From: Gemmatimonadota bacterium
Lineage (GTDB): Bacteria; Gemmatimonadota; Gemmatimonadetes; Longimicrobiales; RSA9
Assembly: GCA_007126035.1 (NCBI GenBank)
Contig: SLCC01000015.1
Coordinates: 36,254 to 100,253, forward strand
DNA: 64,000 nucleotides
Direction of reading: 5' to 3'
The notes under the pieces were generated by a model that searched no databases, was not told the origin of the DNA, and was given only the letters and a program-made list of their open reading frames with translations. Made by a program: the position numbers and the translations under genes. This document shows positions 24,655 to 34,690 of this stretch, piece after piece. Position 1 is the first letter of the stretch, and every line of letters begins with the position of its first letter.

Positions 24655-27600
24655 TCATGAAGCGGTGGCTTGCCCGGCGTGGACGGCCAGTCTCTGGAAG
24701 GCGGCCGCCACGGCGTCGGCAAGATCGCCGGTGCCGAGCCGGTGGAGCACCAGCGACAGGGGCTCCAGTCGTCGGACCTCAACCTCCACCAGGCTGCCGT
24801 GGAGGCTCGTTTGTAGCGCCGTCAGTCGCGGGACCACGTCCCGGCGGAAGGTTATCCGCGCGCTGTCGCCCGACACGTGGATGCGCTCCACGCCCAGGGC
24901 CTGGCCCAGAAGCCTCAGTCGCGCGCTGGCCAGCAGGCGGCGCACCTCCGGCGGCGGGGCGCCGAAGCGGTCCGCCACCTCCTCACTCAGGGCCGCCACC
25001 TCGTCCACGGTGCCTGCGCGAGACAGCCGACGGTACAGGTGGAGCTTCTGGGCCGAGTCGGCGGTGTAGGCGTCCGGCAGGTAGGCGGGGCCGTCCATGG
25101 ACACGTCGGGTGCGGGATGCGGCTCTCGCTCTTCCGCGCCCTGGAGTCTGGTCACGGTCTTCTCCAGCAGGCGAGTGTAGGTGTCCAGGCCAACGGCGTG
25201 GACGTTGCCCGACTGGTCGGCGCCCAGGATGTTGCCCGCCCCCCTCAGCTCCAGGTCCTTCATGGCGATGGCGTAGCCGCTGCCGAGCTCCGTGTGGTGC
25301 TCCAGGATCCTGAGCCGCTTCTCCGCTTCCAGGGGGATGCCCTCCGGGGCCACCAGGTAGCAGAACGCCCGGTGATGGCTCCTGCCAACCCGACCCCGGA
25401 TCTGGTAGAGTTGGGCGAGGCCGAACATGTCCGCCCGATCCACGATGAGCGTGTTCGCCGTCGGCACGTCGAGCCCGTTCTCGATGATGGCGGTGGTGAC
25501 CAAGACGTGGAATCCCCCGTCCAGGAACCTGGCCATCACCCTGTCCAGGTCACGGGGCGGCATCTGGCCGTGAGCCATGTCCACGTCCGAGCCGTCCGGC
25601 ACCAGGCTCCTCACCCGCTCGGCCACAGTGCGGAGTGACTCGATGCGGTTGTGGACCACGAACACCTGGCCGCCCCGGTCCAGCTCCCGCAAGATCGCGT
25701 CACCTATCACCTCGTCGATCCATGGGACGACGTGGGTGATGATGGGCATCCGGTCACGGGGCGGCGTCTGGATCAGGGATACATCCCGTAGGCCAGCCAA
25801 CGACAGGTGCAGGGTCCGTGGGATGGGTGTGGCGGTGAGAGCCAGCACGTCCACGTTCCGCTTCAACTCCTTCAACCGCTCCTTCTGCTTCACACCGAAC
25901 CGCTGCTCCTCGTCCACCACCAGGAGGCCCAGGTCGCGGAACTGGACATCCCGCTGGAGCAGCCGGTGGGTCCCTACCACCATGTCCACCTGGCCGCTGG
26001 CCAGCTCGCCCAGTATGGCGCTCTGCTCGCGCACCGTACGGAAGCGGGACAGCGCCTCGATCCGGACCGGGTAGTCGGCCAGCCGCTCCTGGAAGGTGTG
26101 CAGGTGCTGCTCCACCAGGATGGTGGTGGGCGCCAGCAGCGCCACCTGGCGACCGGCCTGTACGGCCTTGAACGCCGCCCGGATCGCTACCTCCGTCTTG
26201 CCGTAGCCCACGTCCCCTATGATCAGGCGGTCCATCGGTCTCGGCTCCAGCATGTCCTGCTTGACCGCCTGGGTCGCCTCCCGCTGGTCCGGGGTGTCCT
26301 CGTACAGGAAGGCGCTCTCCATCTCTCGCTGCCAGCGGGTGTCCTCGGGGTAGGGCGGACGCCGCGACAGCTTGCGGGCGGCATACAGCTCGAGCAGCTC
26401 CGTGGCCAGTAGATCTATGGCTTCCTGCGTCCGCTGCTTGATCCTCTTCCAGGTACGGCCGCCGATCTTGTGCAGCGAGGGCGGCTCCGCTTCCTCCCGG
26501 TCCGGGACCCAGCGCTCGATCAGGTCCAGCCGGTACACGGGCAGTCGCAGGACCTCACCGCCGGCGTACTCGATTGCGAGCGACTCCACAGTCATACCGC
26601 CCACGCTCACCCGTTGCAGGCCCTGGAACCGGCCGATCCCGTGGTCCAGGTGGACCACGTAGTCGCCAGGCTGGAGCTGGCTCAGCGTCTCGATGGCGCC
26701 GCCGCCCCGGAACCGGCGGCCTCGCCGGATACGGCGGGCACGCCGGAAGATCTCGTGGTCGGTCAGCACACGGAGCGGCTTCTCGCCCTCCAGCACGAAA
26801 CCACCGCTCAGCGTGCCGATGGCCAGGCTGGTGCCCGCAGGCACCCGACCGGCACCGCCCAGGAGTTCGTCCAGGCGCTCGAGCTGGCCAGTGTTGTCGC
26901 ACAGGATCAGGGAGCGCTCCCCCCGGGCAGCGGCAGCGGCGAGGAGTGTGTTCAGCCGGGAGGTGTCCCGGTCGATGGCCTCAGGGGTGCGGGCATCGAA
27001 GCGGAGCTCCGCTTCCGCCGCGCAGATTATCCTGCCGAAGCCCGCGAGCCGCGACCGGACCATGTCCGGCGGGAGGAGCAACTCCTCCGGCGGCTCGGGC
27101 GCTCCCCCTCTCCGCTCCTCGACGGTATGTAGCTCCAGCAGCTTCTGCCATGCCTTGAGGAAGGGCCGCTGGTCGTCCTCCTGGAGGTGGATCAGGATGG
27201 TGTCCTGGGGCAGGGTGTCCAGCAGGGATCGACGGGTCACCGTGCCGTCTCCAGCCAGCCGCAGCTCGACGGGCAGGATGTCGGTCCGGTCCAGGCCACC
27301 GGTGGAGCGCTGGTCCAGTACGTCGAACTCGCGGATCGAGCTGACCTCATCGCCCCAGAACTCGATACGGACGGGGTCCTGGGCGCCGAAGCTGAAGAGA
27401 TCCACGATTCCGCCACGGGCGGCGAAGTCGCCCACCTGTTCCACCAGGCTGGTCCGCTCGAAGCCCATGGCCTCCAGCCGGTGCGCGAGTTCGGCGGGGC
27501 GGACCTGCTGGCCCACGGCGATCGTCATGCGCAGGTCGGCAAGGGAGCTGGGTATCCGCTCCCGTTCCTGGATGGCCCGTACGGTGGTGACCAGCAGCCT

Positions 27601-27951
27601 GGCCCGGCCGGCGAGCAGCGCCTCCAGCGCCTCGACGCGCTGGCCGCTCACCTCGATGTGATGGTCCTCGGCCTCGAACGGCAGCGCCTCTCGTTGAGGG
27701 TAGAGGGCAGTGGCGCCCGGCTCCATCAGCGCCGACAGGTCTGCTTCGATGCCTTCCGCCTCCTGCGGGTCACTGGTGACGACGATCCAGAGCCGACGCT
27801 CCATGTCAGCCGCCAGCGTTGCCACCAGCGCCGCCGGCAGGGCGCCCGGCAGGTTCGCCGCCCTGACCGTTGCGCCGGGGCGGGGTAGCGTCTGGCGCAG
27901 TGATCGGTACGCTGCCTGGGCGCGGACGCCTTCGAGGATCGACGGGTGCAT
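24655..27951 (-). CDS. mfd: Transcription-repair coupling factor Mfd
   Basis: 1098 residues from ATG 27951 (track start 28068). Mfd removes RNA polymerase stalled at DNA lesions and recruits UvrA. The domain order is visible: UvrB-like N-terminal part (LVTTVRAIQERER, ARGGIVDLF), RNA polymerase interaction domain (DYVVHLDHGIGRFQGL), helicase motor with Walker A GDVGYGKTEVAIRAAF, DEEQRFGV, TATPIPRTL and IIENGLDVPTANT, and the TRCF C-terminal domain (AYTADSAQKLHLYRRL). Divergent from the M28 peptidase gene. Very sure. Confidence 0.97.
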   Translation of the reverse strand: MHPSILEGVRAQAAYRSLRQTLPRPGATVRAANLPGALPAALVATLAADMERRLWIVVTSDPQEAEGIEADLSALMEPGATALYPQREALPFEAEDHHIEVSGQRVEALEALLAGRARLLVTTVRAIQERERIPSSLADLRMTIAVGQQVRPAELAHRLEAMGFERTSLVEQVGDFAARGGIVDLFSFGAQDPVRIEFWGDEVSSIREFDVLDQRSTGGLDRTDILPVELRLAGDGTVTRRSLLDTLPQDTILIHLQEDDQRPFLKAWQKLLELHTVEERRGGAPEPPEELLLPPDMVRSRLAGFGRIICAAEAELRFDARTPEAIDRDTSRLNTLLAAAAARGERSLILCDNTGQLERLDELLGGAGRVPAGTSLAIGTLSGGFVLEGEKPLRVLTDHEIFRRARRIRRGRRFRGGGAIETLSQLQPGDYVVHLDHGIGRFQGLQRVSVGGMTVESLAIEYAGGEVLRLPVYRLDLIERWVPDREEAEPPSLHKIGGRTWKRIKQRTQEAIDLLATELLELYAARKLSRRPPYPEDTRWQREMESAFLYEDTPDQREATQAVKQDMLEPRPMDRLIIGDVGYGKTEVAIRAAFKAVQAGRQVALLAPTTILVEQHLHTFQERLADYPVRIEALSRFRTVREQSAILGELASGQVDMVVGTHRLLQRDVQFRDLGLLVVDEEQRFGVKQKERLKELKRNVDVLALTATPIPRTLHLSLAGLRDVSLIQTPPRDRMPIITHVVPWIDEVIGDAILRELDRGGQVFVVHNRIESLRTVAERVRSLVPDGSDVDMAHGQMPPRDLDRVMARFLDGGFHVLVTTAIIENGLDVPTANTLIVDRADMFGLAQLYQIRGRVGRSHHRAFCYLVAPEGIPLEAEKRLRILEHHTELGSGYAIAMKDLELRGAGNILGADQSGNVHAVGLDTYTRLLEKTVTRLQGAEEREPHPAPDVSMDGPAYLPDAYTADSAQKLHLYRRLSRAGTVDEVAALSEEVADRFGAPPPEVRRLLASARLRLLGQALGVERIHVSGDSARITFRRDVVPRLTALQTSLHGSLVEVEVRRLEPLSLVLHRLGTGDLADAVAAAFQRLAVHAGQATAS

Positions 27952-28080
27952 CAGCCTGGCTCTGGTCGCATGGTCATCGGCGCTGGAAGGTACACCGGAT
28001 GGCGGATCGTTCAACCCGCCGGTCCCGCCACCGAAGGGCTCCCGCCGGCTCCGACCGTGGCAAAGCACGTACCCGTCATC

Positions 28081-28114
28081 TGCCGGTCAGCCGCGCATGC
28101 CGGTCAGCCGCGCA
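28081..28114. repeat. perfect 17-base tandem duplication
   Basis: TGCCGGTCAGCCGCGCA occurs at 28081-28097 and again directly at 28098-28114, in the 287-base gap between divergent mfd and the M28 gene. It may be a recent duplication or a pair of regulator sites. Confidence 0.9.
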
Positions 28115-28142
28115 CGAACCGCGTGCCCTGGTGTACGTGAGG

Positions 28143-28171
28143 TTGGCCCGCCGCTGATCATGGCCTATCTT
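28143..28171 (+). promoter_or_regulatory. candidate promoter of the M28 peptidase gene
   Basis: TTGGCC (28143-28148) and TATCTT (28166-28171) are 17 bases apart, about 68 bases before the ATG at 28239. Confidence 0.4.
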
Positions 28172-28238
28172 GTGACCCGCGAACACGGTGGCCCCCGGAT
28201 CGTCGGGACCCCCAGAACCACAGCAGCAGAAAGCTCCG

Positions 28239-29816
28239 ATGAGTCTCAGAAACCTGGCAGTCGCACTCCTGTCCGCCGCGCTCGTTGCGTGCTCCACGGC
28301 CACGATCGATGTCGGCCTACCCGTTGATGTGCGGGCTGCGAAGTCGACGATCACCGCCGAAGACATGTACAGCCGTGTCGCCTTCCTGGCCAGCGACGAG
28401 CTGGAGGGCCGCGACACGCCCAGCCGCGGTCTGGAGACGGCCGCCGCCTGGATCGCCGACGAGTTCGAACGATTCGGCCTTGAGCCGGGCGCTCACGACG
28501 AGTGGTTCCAGCGCTACCCCTACCCACTCGAGGGCCTCGACACCGTCGAGACCAGAGTCGAGATCAGCGGCGGCGCCACCCATGCGCTGGAGTACGGCGT
28601 CGAGTTCTTCGCCCAGCCAGGTTCCACCCCGCGCAGCCCCGCCGGAGTGGTCTACGTGGCCGACCCCGCTGAGCTGGAACGGGGGCCTGGCGCGGGACTC
28701 CGTGACCGGGTGGTGCTGGTCCCCCTGGGCGCCACTCCCGAAGCCGCCCGCGGCGGGCTCCGCTTCGGTTTCCAGACGCGGGCAGAAGTGAGCGAGGCGG
28801 TCGCCCGGGCCCGGGATGCCGGCGCCGTCAGCGTCGTCTTCGTCATGGATGAGAGCGTCAGCCCGCAGCAGGTGGCGGCGCTGGCACGTACCGCTGGCGC
28901 GCCCAGCAGAGTCATGGGAGGACGAGCTTCGGCCGAACAGGCCGCCACTTTCTTCGTGAGCCACAACGCCGCGCTCAGGGTCTTTCGGATGGCCGGCCTC
29001 GACGGGTCGGAGCTCCTGCGACGGCAGCGGGTGGATCTCCCCGTGCCGCTCCCGGGGATCACCATGGCACTGGCGGCCCCTCTCCTGGCACTGGACCAGG
29101 CCGAGCCACCCAACGTGGTGGGGATCCTGATGGGAAGTGACCCGGTCCTGCGCGATACCTACGTGGTGCTAAGCGCCCACGTGGACCACATCGGCATCGG
29201 CCGGCCTGACGCCACAGGGGACTCCATCTACAACGGCGCCGACGACAACGCCTCCGGGACCGCCGCGGTCATGGCCATAGCCCGCGCCTTCGCCAGCCTG
29301 CCGGAGCCGCCCGCCCGATCAATCCTGTTCCTGGCGGTGAGCGGTGAGGAGCGGGGGCTCCTCGGGTCCCGCTGGTTCGCCGACAATCCCACCGTACCCA
29401 TCGAGAGCCTGGTGGCGAACATCAACCTGGACATGATCTCCCGGAACGCGCCCGACAGCATAGTGGTCATAGGACAGGAGTACTCCTCCCTCGGGCCCCT
29501 GGTCCAGGAGGTGGCGGAGGACTACCCGGAGCTGGGCCTGACCGTTTCCGAGGACCTCTGGCCGGAACAGCGGTTCTTCTTCCGCAGTGACCACTTCAGC
29601 TTCGCCGCCAAGGAGATCCCGGCACTCTTCTTCTTTTCCGGCGTGCACGAGGACTATCACCGGCCCAGCGACCGGGTCGAGCGCATCGACGCCGACAAGG
29701 CCGCTCGCGTAGCCCGTCTGGGCTTTCTCCTTGCCCTGGAAATAGCCGAGCGCCACGAGCCGCCGGTATGGGTGCCGGAGGGGCTGGAAGAGGTGCGGCG
29801 TATGACCCGGCGATGA
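28239..29816 (+). CDS. M28-family metallopeptidase lipoprotein
   Basis: 525 residues from ATG 28239, with a lipobox (LLSAALVAC) that predicts a membrane-anchored lipoprotein. A PA-like insert occupies roughly 130-260, and the two-zinc M28 aminopeptidase core follows: AHVDHIG, NGADDNASGT, SGEERGLLGS, NINLDMISR and YHRPSD supply the metal ligands and catalytic glutamate. Such enzymes trim peptides in the periplasm or outside. The gene stands alone between its promoter and a small membrane protein. Confidence 0.9.
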   Translation: MSLRNLAVALLSAALVACSTATIDVGLPVDVRAAKSTITAEDMYSRVAFLASDELEGRDTPSRGLETAAAWIADEFERFGLEPGAHDEWFQRYPYPLEGLDTVETRVEISGGATHALEYGVEFFAQPGSTPRSPAGVVYVADPAELERGPGAGLRDRVVLVPLGATPEAARGGLRFGFQTRAEVSEAVARARDAGAVSVVFVMDESVSPQQVAALARTAGAPSRVMGGRASAEQAATFFVSHNAALRVFRMAGLDGSELLRRQRVDLPVPLPGITMALAAPLLALDQAEPPNVVGILMGSDPVLRDTYVVLSAHVDHIGIGRPDATGDSIYNGADDNASGTAAVMAIARAFASLPEPPARSILFLAVSGEERGLLGSRWFADNPTVPIESLVANINLDMISRNAPDSIVVIGQEYSSLGPLVQEVAEDYPELGLTVSEDLWPEQRFFFRSDHFSFAAKEIPALFFFSGVHEDYHRPSDRVERIDADKAARVARLGFLLALEIAERHEPPVWVPEGLEEVRRMTRR

Positions 29817-29853
29817 CGGCCGCCCTGGTACCGACGACAAACGAGAGACAGGT

Positions 29854-30069
29854 ATGGGTATCCGCTTCGTAGATTCGATCCTCGCACTCGTCACCGCCGC
29901 GTGCATCCCGTTCTCCTTCTACCTGGTGGGACACGGTCTCGAGAACATGACCGCCTGGCCGTGGCTCAGCGCGGGACTGGTGCTGCTGGCTGGAGTAGGG
30001 CTGGGCGCAATAACCGTACGCCGCTTTCGTAGCTACGCCGCCCACCGACGAGACGCCGCTGGCCACTGA
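29854..30069 (+). CDS. small two-helix membrane protein
   Basis: 71 residues with two hydrophobic segments (IRFVDSILALVTAACIPFSFYLVG, then WLSAGLVLLAGVGLGAITV) and a basic C-terminal tail, so probably an inner-membrane hairpin. Ribosome site is modest (ACAGGT). It lies 37 bases after the M28 gene. No family recognised; real coding status is likely but not certain. Confidence 0.55.
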   Translation: MGIRFVDSILALVTAACIPFSFYLVGHGLENMTAWPWLSAGLVLLAGVGLGAITVRRFRSYAAHRRDAAGH

Positions 30070-30163
30070 AACTGTGCCGGTGGGTCCCGGACAGCCACTC
30101 CCGTAGTTATCTTTCAAGGCTGTTACTGAGTCGGGGTTCTTACTGGAGGAGTGGGGCCGTCGA

Positions 30164-31963
30164 GTGCGAATCGAGCATATCCGGAACTTCTGCATCGTGG
30201 CCCACATCGATCACGGGAAGTCGACCCTGGCGGATCGCCTGCTCGAGACCACCCACACCCTGGACGAGCGGGCGATGCGGGAGCAGGTCCTCGACTCCAA
30301 CGAGCTGGAGCGGGAGCGGGGGATCACTATCAAGCTGCACGCCATCAGGATGGACTATCTGGCCCGTGATGGTCGTCAGTACGAGCTGAACCTGATCGAC
30401 ACGCCAGGCCATGTGGACTTCACGTACGAGGTCAGCCGGAGCCTGGCCGCGTGCGAGGGTGCGGTGCTGGTAGTGGACGCGAGCCAGGGCATCCAGGCCC
30501 AGACGCTGTCGAACCTGTTCCTGGCCATGGAGGCGGGTCTGGAGATCATCCCCGTCCTGAACAAGATCGACCTGCCGGGCGCGGAGCCGGAGAGGCGTCG
30601 GGCCGAGCTGGTCGATCTCCTGGGCGTTGACCCGAAAGAGGTGCTGGTCGTCTCGGCCAAGGAGGGTCTGGGTGTGGAGGACCTGCTGGAGCGCATAGTG
30701 GAGAAGGTCCCGCCCCCTGTGGGCGACCCCGATGCTCCACTCCGGGCGTTGATCTTCGACTCCTTCTACGACAAGTACCAGGGTGCCATCCCCAGCATCC
30801 GCATGGTGGACGGTCGGATCCGGAAGGGCAGTGTGGTCACCTTCGGCGCCACGCCTTCGGAGTACGAGGTGGACGAGGTGGGCTTCATGCGCCTGGGCCG
30901 GGTTGCACAGGAGGAGCTCACTCCTGGCGACGTGGGATACGTGATCGCGGGGATCAAGCGCGTGTCGGACACGCGGGTCGGTGACACGGTGCTGGATGCG
31001 GAGGCCCCGGCCGCCGAGCTGCTGCCGGGCTACCAGGACGTGAAGCCAATGGTCTTCAGCGGCCTCTACCCCACGAACCCCGACTATTACGAGGAGCTCA
31101 GGGACGCTCTGGAGCGACTGCGCCTGAACGATGCGTCGCTGCACTACGAGCCTGAGACGTCCACGGCCCTCGGTTTCGGCTTCCGCTGCGGGTTCCTCGG
31201 CCTGCTCCACATGGAGATCGTGCAGGAGCGGCTGGAGCGGGAGTTCGACCTGGACCTGATCACAACCGTACCCAACGTGGAGTACCACGTGGTCCTGTCC
31301 GACGGCGGAACGGAGGTGGTCGAGAACCCGTCGTCTCTTCCCTCCCGGGGCCGTATCGAAAGGATCGAGGAGCCGTACGTACGGGCCCGGATCATGTGTC
31401 CCGCCGAGTACATCGGGAACGTGCAGAAGCTGGTCCACGACCGGCGGGGCGAGTACGTTCACATGCACTATCTGGATCCGTCGCGGGTGGAGTTCCTCTA
31501 CGAGGTCCCGTTGGCCGAGATCGTGCTGGACTTCTACGACAAGCTGAAGGGCAGCACCCGGGGCTATGCGTCCCTGGACTGGGAGCTCGCCGAGTACCGG
31601 CCCAACGACCTGGTCAAGCTGGACATGCTCATCAATGGGGACCCGGTGGATGCCTTCAGCGTGATCATCCATCGGGACAAGGCCTACGAATATGGTCGGG
31701 AGATGGCGGCTAAGCTGAAGGACCTCATCCCGCGCCAGATGTTCGAGGTGGCGATTCAGGCGGCCATCGGCACGAAGGTCATAGCCCGGACATCGGTCAA
31801 GGCGCTGAAGAAGGACGTGACGGCCAAGTGCTACGGCGGTGACATCACCCGGAAGCGCAAGCTCCTGGAGAGGCAGAAGGAAGGCAAGCGCCGGATGAAG
31901 CAGGTGGGCAGCGTGGAGATCCCACAGGAAGCGTTTCTGGCGGTATTGAAGGTAGGGGACTGA
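30164..31963 (+). CDS. lepA: Elongation factor 4 (LepA)
   Basis: Ribosomal translocase-like GTPase of 599 residues, starting at GTG. GTP motifs: G1 [10 protein letters not shown]2 RERGITI, G3 DTPGHVDF, G4 NKIDLPGA, and the LepA-specific C-terminal domain ([24 protein letters not shown] in outline). It lacks EF-G domain IV, as normal. LepA back-translocates or remodels stalled ribosomes and helps assembly. The FkbM methyltransferase gene begins 1 base after the stop, so they are likely co-transcribed. Confidence 0.97.
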   Translation: MRIEHIRNFCIVAHIDHGKSTLADRLLETTHTLDERAMREQVLDSNELERERGITIKLHAIRMDYLARDGRQYELNLIDTPGHVDFTYEVSRSLAACEGAVLVVDASQGIQAQTLSNLFLAMEAGLEIIPVLNKIDLPGAEPERRRAELVDLLGVDPKEVLVVSAKEGLGVEDLLERIVEKVPPPVGDPDAPLRALIFDSFYDKYQGAIPSIRMVDGRIRKGSVVTFGATPSEYEVDEVGFMRLGRVAQEELTPGDVGYVIAGIKRVSDTRVGDTVLDAEAPAAELLPGYQDVKPMVFSGLYPTNPDYYEELRDALERLRLNDASLHYEPETSTALGFGFRCGFLGLLHMEIVQERLEREFDLDLITTVPNVEYHVVLSDGGTEVVENPSSLPSRGRIERIEEPYVRARIMCPAEYIGNVQKLVHDRRGEYVHMHYLDPSRVEFLYEVPLAEIVLDFYDKLKGSTRGYASLDWELAEYRPNDLVKLDMLINGDPVDAFSVIIHRDKAYEYGREMAAKLKDLIPRQMFEVAIQAAIGTKVIARTSVKALKKDVTAKCYGGDITRKRKLLERQKEGKRRMKQVGSVEIPQEAFLAVLKVGD

Positions 31964-31964
31964 A

Positions 31965-32675
31965 GTGAGAGTCCCCGTCCTGGCGGGCCCGCTCCGAGGG
32001 CGGTGGTGGCTGGCCGGGAGTCGAGGTAAGATTCTGCGTGTCCTGGGCGGTACCTATGAACCGGAGCAGACACGCCTCTTCATGGAGCACGTGAGCCCAC
32101 GGGACACGGTGTTCGATGTGGGTAGCCATACCGGGTACTACACGCTGCTAGCGGCCGGGGCAGTGGGCCGTCATGGTCGGGTGTGGGCGTTCGAGCCCGA
32201 TCCGACCAATGCCGGTTTCCTCCGTCGTCATGTCCGCATCAACGATCTGGACAACGTGCGGGTGGAGGAGGCGGCGGTGACGGACCGAGAGGGTGTGGCC
32301 TGTTTCGGCGGCGGTTCCGGGAGTGGGACCGGGCGACTGCTCGACAGTGGCGAGATCAGCGTGCGGACCTCGACATTGGATGGCACCTGCCAGCGTCATG
32401 ACCTCCGGCCGTCGCTCATCAAGATGGACATCGAAGGTGGGGAGTACGCAGCGCTGTGTGGAAGCAACATGCTCATGCGCTGGGTCAGGCCTGTGATCCT
32501 GCTTTCGACTCACGGGTCGGCAGGACGTGAAGCCTGCCTCACCCTGCTGGATGAACTGGAATACTATGTGGATCCCGTAGGTGCGTCGAGCGTGACGAGC
32601 GCCAACGAGTTCCTCTGCCGCCCCACGCCGCGTAGGACTGGGCCCATGGGAGTTGAGGGAGATCGAGATGAGTGA
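31965..32675 (+). CDS. FkbM-family SAM-dependent methyltransferase
   Basis: 236 residues from a GTG start just after lepA. The class I SAM site is DTVFDVGSHTGYYTLLAA, with an acidic post-strand residue (WAFEPDPTNA), and the FkbM motifs LIKMDIEGGEYAAL. Members methylate hydroxyls of sugars or natural products, though most are untested. Substrate is unknown here. It overlaps the ROK kinase gene by 8 bases, and both are followed by a PfkB kinase, so a sugar-related role is conceivable. Confidence 0.85.
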   Translation: MRVPVLAGPLRGRWWLAGSRGKILRVLGGTYEPEQTRLFMEHVSPRDTVFDVGSHTGYYTLLAAGAVGRHGRVWAFEPDPTNAGFLRRHVRINDLDNVRVEEAAVTDREGVACFGGGSGSGTGRLLDSGEISVRTSTLDGTCQRHDLRPSLIKMDIEGGEYAALCGSNMLMRWVRPVILLSTHGSAGREACLTLLDELEYYVDPVGASSVTSANEFLCRPTPRRTGPMGVEGDRDE

Positions 32676-33672
32676 GAACGACAAGCGGTGGATAGTGGGC
32701 GTGGACCTGGGTGGCACCAACATCGTGGTGGGTGTCTTGCCACTGAATGGCGGTGACGGTGAGGTCCTGGGCCTGCAGCAGGCGACGACGGAAGCTTCCA
32801 AGGGAGCGAAGTTCGTCGTCGACCGGATCGTCCACATGGTGGAAGATACGATTGCCCAGGTGTGCAGGGACCATGATGGCAGCAAGTCCGACTTCGCGGG
32901 CATCGGCATCGGCTCACCCGGTCCGCTGAACCGCAGCACGGGCACCATAATCAACACGCCCAACCTGGGCTGGCGTAACTTCCCGCTGCGCGACCTGATC
33001 TCCAACGCGGTGGGATTGCCGGCGGCTCTGGACAACGACGCCAATTGCGCCACCTATGGCGAGTGGTGGCTGGGCGCCGGAAGGTCGGTGGACAACCTTG
33101 TCGGGTTCACGCTGGGTACCGGGATCGGCGGCGGCATCGTCCTGAACGGCGAGATCTTCCATGGTGCCAGCGACGTGGCTGGCGAGATGGGACACATGAC
33201 GCTGGACTCCACCGGTCGGAGGTGCAAGTGCGGGAACTACGGCTGTCTGGAGGCCTACGCCTCCGGTCCCGCCATAGCCCTGCGGGCGGTCGAGGGCATC
33301 GAGGCGGGGGCGGAGACGATCCTTCCCGACCTGGTGAACGGCCGTCTGGAGGACCTGACTGCCGCCACGGTCTACGAAGGCGTGGTCCTGGGCGATGCCT
33401 ACGCCAACGAAGTCATGACCGAGACGGCCAAGTTCCTGGGCACGGGGATCGCCAACATAGTGAACATCCTCAACCCCCAGATGGTGGTGATCGCCGGTGG
33501 CGTGACGCGTGCGGGAGACCACCTGTTCGTCCCCCTCAGGGCGGAGGTCCGGCGGCGGGCATTCAAGAGCGCCCAGGAGGCGTGCAGCATAGTGCCCGCA
33601 CAGCTGATCGGTACCGCGGGTGTTATCGGCGCCATCGCCATGTTCAAGAAGGAAGTACTCGGCGCCGTGTGA
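32668..33672 (+). CDS. ROK-family sugar kinase (glucokinase-like)
   Basis: 334 residues from ATG 32668 behind GAGGGAG. ATP-binding DLGGTNIVVGV, sugar contact NDANCATYGEWWLGAG, GTGIGGGIV and the ROK zinc signature GH...CKCGNYGCLEAYASG are all intact, so it should be an active kinase rather than a DNA-binding repressor; it has no N-terminal helix-turn-helix. Most close relatives are glucokinases or N-acetylhexosamine kinases. Overlaps the FkbM gene start/stop. Confidence 0.92.
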   Translation: MSENDKRWIVGVDLGGTNIVVGVLPLNGGDGEVLGLQQATTEASKGAKFVVDRIVHMVEDTIAQVCRDHDGSKSDFAGIGIGSPGPLNRSTGTIINTPNLGWRNFPLRDLISNAVGLPAALDNDANCATYGEWWLGAGRSVDNLVGFTLGTGIGGGIVLNGEIFHGASDVAGEMGHMTLDSTGRRCKCGNYGCLEAYASGPAIALRAVEGIEAGAETILPDLVNGRLEDLTAATVYEGVVLGDAYANEVMTETAKFLGTGIANIVNILNPQMVVIAGGVTRAGDHLFVPLRAEVRRRAFKSAQEACSIVPAQLIGTAGVIGAIAMFKKEVLGAV

Positions 33673-33760
33673 TGTCCAGTCCTTTCTCAGCGCCGATGCT
33701 CGGCCACCCGGCGACCCCGATGCCCCGCTGGTCACGGGCTCCGGGAGTGATTCTGTAGCC

Positions 33761-34690
33761 ATGCGTCTGGGCGTCCTCGGCTCCATGGTATGGGATCGTA
33801 TCGAACATCCCGCTGGCGGGCCCGTGGAGCGCTGGGGCGGCATCTGCTACTCCCTTGCGGCCGCCGCTGCCGCGCTGCCCGGCGGCTGGTCGGTCCGGCC
33901 CATAATCAAGGTAGGTAGCGACCTGGCTACGGAGGCCAGCTCGTTCCTGGAATCATTGCCGGGCCTGGAGCTGCCCGGTGGGGTGCTGGAGACGCCGGCG
34001 CCGAACAACCGGGTCAGGCTCCTGTACCGCGACGCGCACCATCGGGACGAGGAGCTGACGGGCGGCGTGCCGCCTTGGGCCTGGCACGAGCTGGAGCCCC
34101 TGGTGCGAGGCCTGGACGCACTGTACGTGAACCTGATCTCGGGGTTCGAGCTGGGTCTGGAGACGGCGGTGCTACTCCGCACCAGCTTCCACGGGCCGAT
34201 CTATGCCGACCTGCACTCCCTGCTCCTAGGCACCGGTACGTGCGGCCGGCGAGTGCCTCGCGTCCTTGAGCGCGCCGACGAATGGTTGGCCGCCTTCGAC
34301 GTTGTCCAGGTGAACGAAGACGAGCTGACTCTCCTGGCGGCACGCACCGACCCATGGGAGTTCGCCGGCGGTGCAGTCTCCCGCATGGTGGCGGCGCTGC
34401 TGGTCACCCTCGGCCCTGAGGGCGCTGCGATCGTGGCTCGCACCCTGGAGCAGCGGCCCTGGGACATGCCGCCAGGTGCTGTCCACCGGCTCCGTGTCCC
34501 CTCCACCCCCATGGCCACGGCCGGCGATCCTACCGGTTGCGGGGACGTCTGGGGCGCCACCTGCTTCGTCGAGCTGATGGCCGGACAGACCCTGGCCGCG
34601 GCGGTGCGAGCGGCCAACGAGGCGGCGGCCAAGAACACCAGACATCGAGGTGCTGACAGTCTGCACACCTTCCTGAGGGAGGCCACGTGA
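33761..34690 (+). CDS. PfkB-family carbohydrate kinase
   Basis: 309 residues from ATG 33761; the upstream 141 bases of the track ORF look non-coding. Early strand RLGVLGSMVWDRI, the substrate-side ERWGGICYSLAAAAAAL and the catalytic anion hole GDPTGCGDVWGA, with its Asp base, mark the PfkB/ribokinase family. The usual first GGxxxN signature is modified (GGICYS), so the substrate cannot be named. Its stop overlaps the start of the STAS-ATPase gene by 4 bases, linking it to a signalling module. Confidence 0.8.
   Translation: MRLGVLGSMVWDRIEHPAGGPVERWGGICYSLAAAAAALPGGWSVRPIIKVGSDLATEASSFLESLPGLELPGGVLETPAPNNRVRLLYRDAHHRDEELTGGVPPWAWHELEPLVRGLDALYVNLISGFELGLETAVLLRTSFHGPIYADLHSLLLGTGTCGRRVPRVLERADEWLAAFDVVQVNEDELTLLAARTDPWEFAGGAVSRMVAALLVTLGPEGAAIVARTLEQRPWDMPPGAVHRLRVPSTPMATAGDPTGCGDVWGATCFVELMAGQTLAAAVRAANEAAAKNTRHRGADSLHTFLREAT

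Noticed and set aside
23052-25313. 753-residue plus-strand ORF
   Set aside because: It is antisense to the parvulin lipoprotein and mfd, an artefact of high GC content.
30140-31672. 510-residue minus-strand ORF
   Set aside because: Shadow of lepA.
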